Shown: positions 1 to 8,401, numbered from the stretch's first letter. The stretch: 64,000 nt of DNA from an uncultured SAR116 cluster alpha proteobacterium (GCA_902619485.1 CACNEF010000002.1:1-64000); one strand, 5' to 3'. Numbers and translations: made by a program. The notes: generated from the letters alone by a model not told the origin.

Positions 1-843
1 CTTTCTAAGGCCAATAAAATTTTATCTAATTGGGATAAATTTTCTGAAATCAGTATTATTAACAAATTTAATAATACTGCGCCAATAAAAATTTCAGATG
101 AATTAAATGAAGTTTTTAAAACTGCTAACAAAATTAATATTAAAACCAATGGGTTTTTTGACATAACACTTGATCCTATAATTGAGCTTTGGGGATTTGG
201 TTATAAAAGAAAACGAATTCAAACGGCACCGACAGAACAGCAAATTCAAAATGCATTATCTATAGTCGGTCAAAGTTCACTTATAAATATTAATTACAAA
301 AATAATGAGATTAGAAAAAAAAATAAAAATCTAAAGATTAATCTATCATCTATTGGAAAAGGGTTTGGAATTGATTTAATTGGGAGAAAATTAAATCAAC
401 TTGGAATAAAAAATTATTTAATCAATATTGGAGGAGACATCCTAACCAAAGGCCACAATAAAAAAAAAGAAAATTGGATTATTGGCATTGAAAATCCAAA
501 TTTAGACGTAAAATTAATTAAAGAAATTGTTAATATAACAAACAAAGGTTTAGCCACATCAGGAGATTACAAAAATTTTTTTACCGAAAGTGGTAAAAGA
601 TATTCACATATTATAAATCCTAAAACTGGTAAACCAATTTCACATATGACAAAATCAGTAACTGTAATCCATGATAATTCAATGAAAGCCGATGGATGGG
701 CAACAGCTCTTTTAGCTTTAGGAAGGATGGATGGATTAAAAATAGCAGAAAAAGAAAAGATTGCAGTTCTGTTTATTGATGAAATTGATGATAAACTTGT
801 AAAATTTCAAAGTAGTCAATTTTTAAATTTTAAACAAAATTGA
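1..843 (+). CDS. apbE: FAD:protein FMN transferase ApbE (5' end outside window)
   Basis: ApbE transfers FMN from FAD onto Thr residues of target flavoproteins such as the NqrB/NqrC subunits of Na+-NQR, on the periplasmic side. The ORF track shows only the last 65 codons (from an internal ATG at 646), but the same frame is open from base 1, giving 280 codons without a start. Visible family motifs, in order, are GFFDITLDP followed by LWGFG, LSSIGKGFGID, INIGGDILTKG, ATSGDYKNFF, YSHIINPKTGKPI and the C-terminal KADGWATALLALG, whose Asp/Thr belong to the metal-binding site. The signal peptide or lipobox region lies outside the window. nqrM follows after 35 bases, so the gene is probably the tail of an nqr operon. 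Identity is firm; the NQR link is inferred from context. Confidence 0.93.
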   Translation, partial: LSKANKILSNWDKFSEISIINKFNNTAPIKISDELNEVFKTANKINIKTNGFFDITLDPIIELWGFGYKRKRIQTAPTEQQIQNALSIVGQSSLININYKNNEIRKKNKNLKINLSSIGKGFGIDLIGRKLNQLGIKNYLINIGGDILTKGHNKKKENWIIGIENPNLDVKLIKEIVNITNKGLATSGDYKNFFTESGKRYSHIINPKTGKPISHMTKSVTVIHDNSMKADGWATALLALGRMDGLKIAEKEKIAVLFIDEIDDKLVKFQSSQFLNFKQN

Positions 844-878
844 TTGAGATTTAAGACTATTAGTTGTAATAAAAAACT

Positions 879-1091
879 ATGGAAATTTTTATTATTACAT
901 TCATAATATTTTTAATTATTATTCTAATTATGTCATTAGGCGTAATGTTAATGAATAAAAATATCAAAGGAAGTTGTGGCGGCTTGAATGCTATTTCTGG
1001 TTCGAATAAGTGCTCAGTTTGTTATAAAGATATAGATCCTAATAATCCTTTGGTAACTCAACTTAACTGCAAAAGAGCTCAAAAAATTTAA
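879..1091 (+). CDS. nqrM: Na+-NQR maturation protein NqrM (DUF539 family)
   Basis: This 70-residue protein has one N-terminal membrane segment (about residues 3-25, very rich in Ile/Leu/Phe) followed by a short cysteine-rich tail. The tail contains the family core GSCGGLNA and then a C-x2-C pair (KCSVC). NqrM is known to be needed for assembly of the Fe centre coordinated by cysteines of NqrD/NqrE in Na+-translocating NADH:quinone oxidoreductase. Its position directly after apbE is the usual end of nqrABCDEF-apbE-nqrM operons, so the nqr genes are expected just upstream of the window. One further Cys lies near the C-terminus (NCKRA). The family call rests on the SCGGLN motif, topology, length and neighbour. 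Confidence 0.85.
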   Translation: MEIFIITFIIFLIIILIMSLGVMLMNKNIKGSCGGLNAISGSNKCSVCYKDIDPNNPLVTQLNCKRAQKI

Positions 1092-1103
1092 CATTTTTTA
1101 TAA

Positions 1104-1310
1104 TTAGTTGTGTGGTATAAATGCTAATATCAAAAATGAAATTAAAGTTATAATTCCATTAACCCACGCTTTTGTTTGCCACCCTTCTTTTTTATTTTTC
1201 CAATTAATTATAAATAATCTTCCAAAAACAATGAATATAATTAATAAAATTAGAGAGTTAGAAAAAGAATAGGAAAAAAACTCAACAAATTTATTATAGT
1301 CAATAAACAT
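1104..1310 (-). CDS. small two-helix membrane protein, function unknown
   Basis: I do not recognise this 68-residue protein. It shows a hydrophobic segment around residues 17-35 (SLILLIIFIVFGRLFII), a basic, Trp-containing loop (NWKNKKEGWQTKAW) and a second hydrophobic segment at about residues 50-65. A two-helix hairpin in the inner membrane is therefore likely. It begins with ATG 5 bases after the stop of the DMT transporter gene on the same strand, so the two are probably co-transcribed. Its 3' end converges on nqrM with a 12-base gap. The tight fit between real genes and the coherent membrane topology make it a probable real gene; no function can be assigned. Confidence 0.6.
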   Translation of the reverse strand: MFIDYNKFVEFFSYSFSNSLILLIIFIVFGRLFIINWKNKKEGWQTKAWVNGIITLISFLILAFIPHN

Positions 1311-1315
1311 ATGGA

Positions 1316-2212
1316 TTATTTCAAATATTGTACTTGGTTATATTCAAAAAGAAAAATTCCAATAAAAATCATAATTAATGATAATAAATGAAAAAACTGA
1401 AATTCTTCTCCTAAAAATATTACTGCTAATAATGAACTAAACACTGGTACTAAATTAGTATACAAACCAGATCTTGAAGGACCAATTTTTTCAACACCTT
1501 TCATAAAAAAAATCTGTGCTAAAAATGATGGAAAGATAATTATAACTCCCAATATTAAGAAACCTTTTTGGCCAGGTAAAATTAATTCATTAGAATAATT
1601 CTCATAAATCAAACCAGGAAGAGAACCCAAAAATGCTACATATGCAAAAAAAGTTAATAAAGGTAATGCTCTAATTTTAGGTTTTTTTCTTAAACCAACT
1701 GCATAAATTGCATACAAAGTACATGCAAATATCATCACAATATCACCACTGTTTAATTCTAGTTCAATTAAGGCATTAAAGTTACCAGAACAAACAACTA
1801 TTAATACTGCTACAAAAGTTATCAAAACTCCTAAGAATTGTGTAATATTGATTTTATCTTTCAACCATATCCATGCAATTATAATTATAAAGGCAGGCAT
1901 TGTTCCTTGAACCAAACCAAGATTTATTGCTATTGTATCATGTGCAGCAACATAATACGCAGAATTAAAACCTGTAAAGCCAAATAAACCCATGAATATA
2001 AGCCATTTGATTTTTTTGTTTAATACACTCCAAGTTTCAATTAATTGATTTCTGCATAAGATTGATAAAATTATTGAAACAAAAAACCACCTCACACTGA
2101 CTATTAATAAAGGTGAAACTTCTCCTACCGCAGCTCTTCCAGCAACAGTATTAAAAGCCCAAAATATTGATGTAAGCGTTAATAGAAAATGAGGATTAGT
2201 TAAAATTTTCAT
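1316..2212 (-). CDS. EamA/DMT-family permease
   Basis: This 298-residue, highly hydrophobic protein has about ten predicted membrane helices arranged as two EamA repeats, the normal size and layout for the drug/metabolite transporter superfamily. Typical features are the early FWAFNTVAGRAA stretch in helix 1, the first-repeat end around AAHDTIAINLGLVQGTMPAF, and the second-repeat end with GPSRSGLYTNLVPVFSSLLAVIFLGE, the usual position of the conserved Pro and Glu. Members export or import small metabolites or amino acids; the substrate cannot be read from sequence. The gene is transcribed divergently from the molybdenum hydroxylase operon, with about 108 bases between them. It is one of three DMT genes within 8 kb. 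Confidence 0.85.
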   Translation of the reverse strand: MKILTNPHFLLTLTSIFWAFNTVAGRAAVGEVSPLLIVSVRWFFVSIILSILCRNQLIETWSVLNKKIKWLIFMGLFGFTGFNSAYYVAAHDTIAINLGLVQGTMPAFIIIIAWIWLKDKINITQFLGVLITFVAVLIVVCSGNFNALIELELNSGDIVMIFACTLYAIYAVGLRKKPKIRALPLLTFFAYVAFLGSLPGLIYENYSNELILPGQKGFLILGVIIIFPSFLAQIFFMKGVEKIGPSRSGLYTNLVPVFSSLLAVIFLGEEFQFFHLLSLIMIFIGIFLFEYNQVQYLK

Positions 2213-2320
2213 AAATTTTGATTTAATACGCTTAAATATATTGAATAAAAAAAAATTAGTTGTTATTTATTTAATATAATTCTTTTAGTTTATATTCAAA
2301 CTTAATTTTTGGGAGATAAA

Positions 2321-3193
2321 ATGTCGGATACACAATATTTAGCTGCAAAAACTATTGATGAAGCAGTTAATGCACATGAAAAAGCAAATGGAACAGCACG
2401 GTTTTTAGCTGGTGGAACAGATTTGTTAGTTCAAATCAAAAGCGGTATTAGAAAGCCAAACTTAGTCATAGACATAAAAAAAATAGTTGAGTTAAATTCA
2501 ATTAATGAAATTTCAGATGGTGAATTTGAAATTGGTGCCTCAGTATCAGGCGCTAACTTAAATAGAAATTCTAAATTTGCTAAACTATGGCCAGGTGTGT
2601 TAGAGGCATTCAGATTAATTGGATCAGAACAGATACAAGGAAGAGCGTCCTTAGGTGGAAATTTATGCAACGGATCTCCAGCTGGTGATAGTGTTCCAGC
2701 TTTAATTGCAGCTGGTTGTAAAGCAGTTATTGCTGGTCCAAAAGGTAGAAAAGATGTGCCAATTGAAAATTTTCATTTAGGACCAGGAAAAACTGTTTTA
2801 GAAAATGGAGAAATGCTAGTGAGTTTAAAGTTTCCTAAACGTGTATCAAATTCTGCGGATGCTTACTTAAGAATGACTCCTAGAACTGAGATGGATATTG
2901 CTGTTGTTGGTTGTGGTGTGAATATTTCATTGGAAAATGATATTTGTACTCACGCTAGAGTTTCTTTAGGTGCTGTTGCACCAACACCCTTATTAATTGA
3001 GGAAGCTTCAGATATTATGATTGGATCAAAGCTTGATGATGATACTCTAGATAGGGTTTCCAAAATATGTATGGATGCTTGTAATCCAATTAATGATAAA
3101 AGAGGAACAGTTGACTATAGAACAAAAGTTGCAGGCGTTTTGTTTAAAAGAGCTACAAAATTAGCAGCTGAAAGAATTGGAGGAAATAAATAG
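2321..3193 (+). CDS. molybdenum hydroxylase FAD-binding (medium) subunit, CoxM/XdhB-like
   Basis: This is the FAD-binding medium subunit of a xanthine dehydrogenase/CO dehydrogenase-family enzyme; it passes electrons from the Fe-S subunit through FAD to the acceptor. The two FAD motifs are AGGTDL (about residue 36) and the Gly-rich GRASLGGNLCNGSPAGD (about residues 107-123), with TPRTEMDIA and the CO_deh_flav_C-like C-terminal half following. The ORF track starts at a TTG (2309), but GGGAG at 2311-2315 sits 5 bases before ATG 2321, so I start there (290 residues). The first gene of a three-gene operon, it is followed after 1 base by the 2Fe-2S subunit. The family is certain, the substrate unknown. 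Confidence 0.9.
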   Translation: MSDTQYLAAKTIDEAVNAHEKANGTARFLAGGTDLLVQIKSGIRKPNLVIDIKKIVELNSINEISDGEFEIGASVSGANLNRNSKFAKLWPGVLEAFRLIGSEQIQGRASLGGNLCNGSPAGDSVPALIAAGCKAVIAGPKGRKDVPIENFHLGPGKTVLENGEMLVSLKFPKRVSNSADAYLRMTPRTEMDIAVVGCGVNISLENDICTHARVSLGAVAPTPLLIEEASDIMIGSKLDDDTLDRVSKICMDACNPINDKRGTVDYRTKVAGVLFKRATKLAAERIGGNK

Positions 3194-3194
3194 T

Positions 3195-3674
3195 ATGGCA
3201 AAAATTCAAGTTTCAACTAAAATAAACAACGAAAATATAGACTATTTGTGTGAACCGCATGATACTATGTTGGATGTTTTAAGAAACCAATTAAATTTGA
3301 CTGGATCCAAAGAAAGCTGTGGATCAGGTGATTGTGGTTCCTGCAGTGTTATCCTTGATGGTGAATTAATCTGCTCTTGTTTGATGTTAGCTGCAGAAGC
3401 AGAAGGAAGTAATATTGAAACTATTGAAGGTATGTCAGAAGGTGGTAAACTTCATGCTTTACAACAAAAATTTCTTGAAAAAGCTGCACTTCAATGTGGC
3501 ATTTGTACACCTGGTTTTTTAATGGCTTCTAAAGCGTTATTAGACCATAACCCTTCACCAACAGAAACTGAAGTAAGATATTGGCTGGCTGGCAATTTAT
3601 GTAGATGTACTGGATATGACAAGATTGTAAAAGCTGTATTAGAAGTTGCTGATGAAATGAAGGAGAGTGCATAA
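3195..3674 (+). CDS. molybdenum hydroxylase 2Fe-2S (small) subunit, CoxS/XdhC-type
   Basis: This 159-residue protein carries the two [2Fe-2S] clusters that relay electrons from the Mo site to FAD. The N-terminal plant-ferredoxin-like domain has ESCGSGDCGSCSV and a further Cys (ICSC); the C-terminal helical domain has QCGICTPGF and LCRCTGYDKIV, the standard eight-Cys set. The ORF track starts at a TTG inside the preceding gene (3177). GGAGGA at 3179-3184 with ATG at 3195 is the better start and leaves only one base after the medium-subunit stop. The stop codon overlaps the large-subunit ATG by one base (TAATG), which implies translational coupling. Length and cysteine pattern are fully normal for the family. 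Confidence 0.93.
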   Translation: MAKIQVSTKINNENIDYLCEPHDTMLDVLRNQLNLTGSKESCGSGDCGSCSVILDGELICSCLMLAAEAEGSNIETIEGMSEGGKLHALQQKFLEKAALQCGICTPGFLMASKALLDHNPSPTETEVRYWLAGNLCRCTGYDKIVKAVLEVADEMKESA

Positions 3675-5911
3675 TGAATGAAATTAGCAATAAATGGATT
3701 GGAAAAAACACTATTAGACCAGACGGTGCAGATAAGGTAACTGGTCGAGCACAATATTCATCAGACACAACAATGCCAGGTATGATTTGGGGTCATGTAT
3801 TAAGAAGTCCTCATCCACACGCTAAAATTTTGTCTATTAACACAAAAAAGGCAGAGGAATTAGAAGGAGTTAAGGCAGTAATTACATCCAAAGATGTTGT
3901 TGACTTTCCTATTGATACGCCAGTTATACTTGGTATCCAAGATATGCGATGGATGTGTAGAAACGTTATGGCAAGAGACAAAGTTCTTTTTCATGGCCAT
4001 CCACTTGCAGCAGTTGCAGCAACAACTGAAGAAATAGCAGAAAAAGCATGTGAATTAATAGAGGTAGAATACGAAGTTTTACCATGGGCCATTGAAATTG
4101 ACGACGCAATAAAACCTGGCGCTCCAATTCTACATGATCACATTCAATTTGAAGGAAAGCCCTCTAACATAGCTGGCACGCTTGAGCACAAAAAAGGTGA
4201 TATTGATACAGGTTTTTCAGAAGCTGATGTTATTATAGAAAGAGAATTTAAAACTGAAGCAGTTCATCAAGGTTACTTAGAAACACACTCATGTTTAGTA
4301 AGCGTTGCTGCAGATGGCAGAGCTACTATATGGAGCTCAAGTCAGGGGCAATTTATGGTAAGAGCGATGACCTCATATTTAACTGGTATACCACAGAGTA
4401 ACATCAGAGCAATACCAGCTGAAATTGGTGGTGGGTTTGGAGGAAAAACTATTGTTTATTTAGAGCCATTAGCTACTATATTATCACAAAAAACAGGTCG
4501 TCCAGTTAAAATAGTTATGAACAGAGAAGATACAATGAGAGCTTCTGGGCCTACATCTGGATCTAAAAGTAAAATAAAAATTGGTGCTACTAAAGATGGA
4601 AAGATTGTTGCGGCACAAGGAACATATTATTTACAAGCAGGAGCTTTTCCCGGTTCACCTATTAGAGGTGCAGTAGGATGCTCTCTTGCGCCATATGATA
4701 TTCCTAATGCCCATACTTTTGGATATGATGTTGTATCTAATAGATGTAAAGTTGCTGCATACAGAGCTCCTGGAGCTCCCATTGGTGCATACGGAGTCGA
4801 ATGTGTTTTAGATGAAATTGCTGAAAAAATCAACATGTGTCCTTTGGAGTTAAGAAAAATTAATGCTGCAAAAGAAGGAACCCAAGCAGTCCACGGCCCT
4901 ACTTATCCTCAGATGGGATATTTGGAAACAGTTGAAGCAGCAATAAACCATCCTCATTATAAAGCTCCTTTAGGCAAGCATCAAGGTCGAGGCGTAGCAA
5001 GTGGTTTTTGGTTTAATGCTGGTGGAGAATCAAGCGCACAGTTAAATATCACTGAAGACGGTAATGTAGTTGTAACTACAGGACATCCGGATATTGGAGG
5101 TTCCAGAGCGTCTATAGCCAATATTACTGCTGAATTATTAGGTATTCATCATGATAAAGTATCGGTTTTAATTGGTGACACAGCAACAATTGGATACAGC
5201 AACCTTACTGGTGGAAGTAGAGTATTATTTGCTTCTGCAATGGTTGTAACTGAATCTGCTAAAATAGTAATTAGACAATTAAAACAAAGAGCAGCTAAAA
5301 TTTGGGGTATTGATGAAGAGGCAATTGAGTGGGAAAATGGTGAAGCCAGACCTGCCGGTGATAATGCAGGAAAATTTGCTCCACTTACACTGGCTGAATT
5401 AGCAGAAAATGCCACCGCTACCGGTGGTCCAATTGGTGCTGGATACCAGGTAAACACTGAAGGTGCCGAAGGTGGCTTTGCAACTCATATTTGTGATGTT
5501 GAAGTTGATATGGATCTTGGGATAGTAAGAGTAAAAAGATATACATCTATACAAGACGTTGGTAAGGCCATTCATCCTGATTATGTGGAAGGTCAGCTTC
5601 ATGGTGGTTGTGTTCAAGGTATTGGCTGGGCTTTAAGCGAAGAATATATCTACAATAAAGATGGTCATTTGGATAACACTGGATTTTTGGATTATAGAAT
5701 GCCTGTCTGTTCAGATTTACCAATGTTAGACACTGTATTAATAGAAATTCCGAACCCCAAACATCCGCAAGGAGTAAGAGGTGTAGGTGAAGTTCCTTTA
5801 GTTCCACCTTTGGCAGCTATATCAAACGCAGTTTATCAAGCAATCGGAAAACGTTCGTACAGTCTTCCGATGTCTCCACCTAAGGTATTGAAGATTATAG
5901 AAGGAAATTAA
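3674..5911 (+). CDS. molybdenum hydroxylase Mo-cofactor (large) subunit, xanthine dehydrogenase superfamily
   Basis: This 745-residue catalytic subunit binds the molybdopterin cofactor and hydroxylates a substrate. Visible motifs are the N-terminal a/b hammerhead (DKVTGRAQYSSD), Gly-rich GGGFGGKTIVYLEP (about residue 255), AAYRAPGAPIGAYG in the position of the substrate-channel loop, QDVGKAIHPDYVEGQ, and near the C-terminus GVRGVGEVPLVPP containing the expected catalytic Glu. The loop does not carry AYxCSFR, the signature of form I (true) CO dehydrogenase, so the enzyme is better described as an uncharacterised xanthine/aldehyde/aromatic-type hydroxylase. No XdhC/CoxD-like maturation gene is adjacent, although moaC and moeA occur elsewhere in the window. 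A DMT transporter follows 30 bases downstream and might handle the substrate or product (inference). Confidence 0.92.
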   Translation: MNEISNKWIGKNTIRPDGADKVTGRAQYSSDTTMPGMIWGHVLRSPHPHAKILSINTKKAEELEGVKAVITSKDVVDFPIDTPVILGIQDMRWMCRNVMARDKVLFHGHPLAAVAATTEEIAEKACELIEVEYEVLPWAIEIDDAIKPGAPILHDHIQFEGKPSNIAGTLEHKKGDIDTGFSEADVIIEREFKTEAVHQGYLETHSCLVSVAADGRATIWSSSQGQFMVRAMTSYLTGIPQSNIRAIPAEIGGGFGGKTIVYLEPLATILSQKTGRPVKIVMNREDTMRASGPTSGSKSKIKIGATKDGKIVAAQGTYYLQAGAFPGSPIRGAVGCSLAPYDIPNAHTFGYDVVSNRCKVAAYRAPGAPIGAYGVECVLDEIAEKINMCPLELRKINAAKEGTQAVHGPTYPQMGYLETVEAAINHPHYKAPLGKHQGRGVASGFWFNAGGESSAQLNITEDGNVVVTTGHPDIGGSRASIANITAELLGIHHDKVSVLIGDTATIGYSNLTGGSRVLFASAMVVTESAKIVIRQLKQRAAKIWGIDEEAIEWENGEARPAGDNAGKFAPLTLAELAENATATGGPIGAGYQVNTEGAEGGFATHICDVEVDMDLGIVRVKRYTSIQDVGKAIHPDYVEGQLHGGCVQGIGWALSEEYIYNKDGHLDNTGFLDYRMPVCSDLPMLDTVLIEIPNPKHPQGVRGVGEVPLVPPLAAISNAVYQAIGKRSYSLPMSPPKVLKIIEGN

Positions 5912-5941
5912 TTGTAAAATATAGTTTTATTATTTAGATAA

Positions 5942-6892
5942 ATGAATGAAGATAATAAAACTTTGATAATATTAGCTTATTTTTCTGCACTCTTAGGTGT
6001 TTGTGGCCATGCTAGTTCTGAATTTTTTGTTAAACTTTCAGGGATTTCTGGGGTGGAGGTATCAGTTTGGAGATTTGGCTTAGGTGGTTTTGCCTTATTA
6101 ATATTGTGCTTAATTAATCCAACATCCAGAAACTTAATTACACCACTGAAAAAAGATCTCTACCCCATTGTTATTCTTTCAGTTTTTGGAATGGCATTTG
6201 GACAATTTTTATTTCATTGGGCCTTAGATTTTGCTTCTGTTGTACAAGTTGCTACTATGGTTACAATAATGCCAATAGGAGTTGTTTTTGTAGCTCGTAT
6301 AATTGAAGGAACTAAAATTACACCTCCAAAAATTGTAAGTGGAATTGGTGCCTTTCTAGGATGTATTTTTTTACTTACCGACGGCTACTTAGAACAACTC
6401 ACTGGGACTGGGGATAGTATCTTGGGCATTTATTTATCTATTGGATGCGCATTAGTTGGAGCAATTTATCTTGTTATGGTTAAACCATATGTACAATTAT
6501 ATGGACCTGTAAGAATGACTACATACACTTTTGCATTGGGCTTTATAGCTTTATATCCATCTGTAGGTGTCATTTGGAATATTTGGGTAAATCCATTTGA
6601 TCTTTTTGATAGAACACATATTGAGTATATGTCCATAATAACACTTGGTGTCTGGAACACTTTTATAGCATTCATACTTTGGTTGTGGGGGTTATCTAAA
6701 ATTCCTGACGTAGCAAGAGGTAATTATTTGTTTTTCTTGAAACCTGTAATTGCTCTATGTTTAGCATTTTTTATTCTTGAAGACGAAATTACTCTTAATC
6801 AATTAATTGCAATTTTTGCAATAACTGGATTTGTAATATTAGAAATTTTTTATTTTCCAATTTCTAATTTTTTAAAATTAAAAAGAAATTAA
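5942..6892 (+). CDS. EamA/DMT-family permease
   Basis: This 316-residue protein has about ten membrane helices in two EamA repeats. The first repeat ends around LDFASVVQVATMVTIMPIGVVFVARI, and the second ends around PDVARGNYLFFLKPVIALCLAFFILEDE, which carries the conserved late Pro and acidic residue. It follows the molybdenum hydroxylase operon by 30 bases on the same strand and is probably read from the same transcript, which would fit transport of that enzyme's substrate or product. That link rests only on context. The C-terminus is short, basic and probably cytoplasmic (LKLKRN). Confidence 0.85.
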   Translation: MNEDNKTLIILAYFSALLGVCGHASSEFFVKLSGISGVEVSVWRFGLGGFALLILCLINPTSRNLITPLKKDLYPIVILSVFGMAFGQFLFHWALDFASVVQVATMVTIMPIGVVFVARIIEGTKITPPKIVSGIGAFLGCIFLLTDGYLEQLTGTGDSILGIYLSIGCALVGAIYLVMVKPYVQLYGPVRMTTYTFALGFIALYPSVGVIWNIWVNPFDLFDRTHIEYMSIITLGVWNTFIAFILWLWGLSKIPDVARGNYLFFLKPVIALCLAFFILEDEITLNQLIAIFAITGFVILEIFYFPISNFLKLKRN

Positions 6893-6959
6893 TCAATTTG
6901 ATAAAAAATTTTCAACTTAATATAAAAATGTAATTCACATCAAAAAGGTTAATCATCAT

Positions 6960-7112
6960 ATGAACATTGGAATAATTAGATTTGGATCAATGGGATTAAA
7001 TTTAGCCAAGAATATTATATCAACAAAACATAAAGTTCGTGCATTTGAAGAAACTCTTACACCAGAAGAAAAGACATCACATTTAACTTCTATTATTAAA
7101 ATTAAGTTTTGA
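6960..7112 (+). pseudogene. remnant of a 6-phosphogluconate dehydrogenase/hydroxyisobutyrate dehydrogenase-type NAD-binding domain
   Basis: A 50-codon ORF from ATG 6960 to TGA 7110-7112 is missing from the ORF track. Its N-terminus, MNIGIIRFGSMGLNLAKNI followed by HKVRAFE, aligns by eye with the Rossmann start of 6-phosphogluconate or 3-hydroxyisobutyrate dehydrogenases (IGxIGLGxMGxNLAxN...GHxVxxYD). The first Gly of the GxGxxG dinucleotide-binding motif is replaced by Arg, and homology ends after about 30 residues, where a full gene needs about 300. An AAAAAGG lies upstream. The stop overlaps the start region of the helicase gene. I read it as a decayed 5' fragment left by a deletion; expression as a short peptide cannot be excluded. 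Confidence 0.6.
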
Positions 7113-7114
7113 TT

Positions 7115-8401
7115 ATGGAAAATAAAAATAATAAATACACAGATATACCTGAAAAAATTGAATTCGATTATAATTTTAAAGAAATCTTTAATCTAATGGA
7201 GCATTCTAAGCAAAATATTTTTATTACTGGAAAAGCTGGCACAGGAAAAACCACCCTATTAGAATATTTTAGAATTAATTCAAAAAAGAATTTTGTAATA
7301 TTAGCCTCAACGGGAATATCTGCAATAAAAGCTAAAGGAAAAACTATTCATTCTTTTTTTCTATTTCCACCAAGAATATTAATAAATGAAAAAATTAAAA
7401 GATTACGAAGCAAAGTAATAAGTAAAATTGATACTATTTTAATTGATGAATGCTCTATGATTAGATGTGATGTACTAGATGCTATAGATCAATCACTTAG
7501 ATTAAACAGAAATAGTGACAAAAGCTTTGGCGGTATTCAAATTATTCTTTTAGGAGACTTACATCAACTTCCACCAGTAATAAGGGAAAATGAAAGAGAA
7601 ATTTTTAATAATTTTTATCCACATGGTCATTATTTTTTTAATGCGAATTGCTTTGAAGAAAGTGATGTTAAAACCTATGAATTAACAAAGGTCTATAGAC
7701 AAAAAGATAAAGAATTTATTAATATACTCAATAATATTAGATCTGGGAACATAAATGATAATGACCTTTTTATATTAAACAATAGGATCGTTAATGAAAG
7801 TTTAGATATACCATCAGAGACAATTATATTGTCACCTACAAATAGAAGAGTGGATTCTATTAATAATGCTAATCTTCAAAATATAAAAAGTGAAACATTT
7901 TCTTATGAGTCATCTGAAACAGGCGACTTCAAAGAAAAGCCAGCTGACGAAATTCTTGAGTTAAAAGTTGGAGCTCAAGTAATGCTCATTAAAAATGATT
8001 TAAAATCTCCTAAAAGATGGGTTAATGGATCAATTGGTATAGTTACTCAGTTAACAGATAATTCTATTCATTTAAAAATTAAAAATAAAATCTATAAAAT
8101 TACACAAGATACTTGGGAAAAATTTGATTATCTAATTAAAGATGGTCAAGTTATACATGAAGTTGTAGCAACTTTTACTCAATACCCTATTAAGCTAGCT
8201 TGGGCTGTAACAATACATAAAAGCCAAGGACAAACATTTGAAAAAGCTATAATAGATTTAGACAAAGGATCGTTTGCTCCTGGTCAAACATATGTAGCAT
8301 TAAGTAGAGTAACTTCTTTAGATGGTCTTTTTTTAACTCGAGCGATAAATGTTTCTGATGTGGTTTTTGATAAAAATATTGAAGATTATTTTTCTAGTTG
8401 A
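7115..8401 (+). CDS. Pif1-like ATP-dependent DNA helicase
   Basis: This 428-residue SF1 helicase is of the Pif1/RecD2-like type. Motif I is ITGKAGTGKTTLLEYF (about residue 31), motif Ia is around LASTGISAIKAKGKTIHSFF, motif II is ILIDECSMI, motif III is LLGDLHQLPPV, and the C-terminal motifs include AWAVTIHKSQGQTFEKAIIDL and YVALSRVTSLDGL. Such enzymes unwind DNA 5'-3' and in bacteria are often orphans with roles in repair or replication of difficult structures. The track starts at TTG 7109; ATG 7115 is the better start, although no clear ribosome binding site is visible. It sits just downstream of a decayed dehydrogenase fragment, and its 3' end overlaps the next, convergent gene by 16 bases. 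Confidence 0.88.
   Translation: MENKNNKYTDIPEKIEFDYNFKEIFNLMEHSKQNIFITGKAGTGKTTLLEYFRINSKKNFVILASTGISAIKAKGKTIHSFFLFPPRILINEKIKRLRSKVISKIDTILIDECSMIRCDVLDAIDQSLRLNRNSDKSFGGIQIILLGDLHQLPPVIRENEREIFNNFYPHGHYFFNANCFEESDVKTYELTKVYRQKDKEFINILNNIRSGNINDNDLFILNNRIVNESLDIPSETIILSPTNRRVDSINNANLQNIKSETFSYESSETGDFKEKPADEILELKVGAQVMLIKNDLKSPKRWVNGSIGIVTQLTDNSIHLKIKNKIYKITQDTWEKFDYLIKDGQVIHEVVATFTQYPIKLAWAVTIHKSQGQTFEKAIIDLDKGSFAPGQTYVALSRVTSLDGLFLTRAINVSDVVFDKNIEDYFSS

Noticed and set aside
2261-2320. Promoter of the molybdenum hydroxylase operon at TATAAT 2275-2280
   Set aside because: The -10-like hexamer is good, but no -35-like sequence is found at the right distance, and such hexamers are common by chance in this AT-rich spacer.
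3674-5911. True CO dehydrogenase (CoxL form I)
   Set aside because: The expected AYxCSFR active-site loop is absent; the corresponding segment reads AAYRAPGAP, so a CO-oxidising role should not be claimed.
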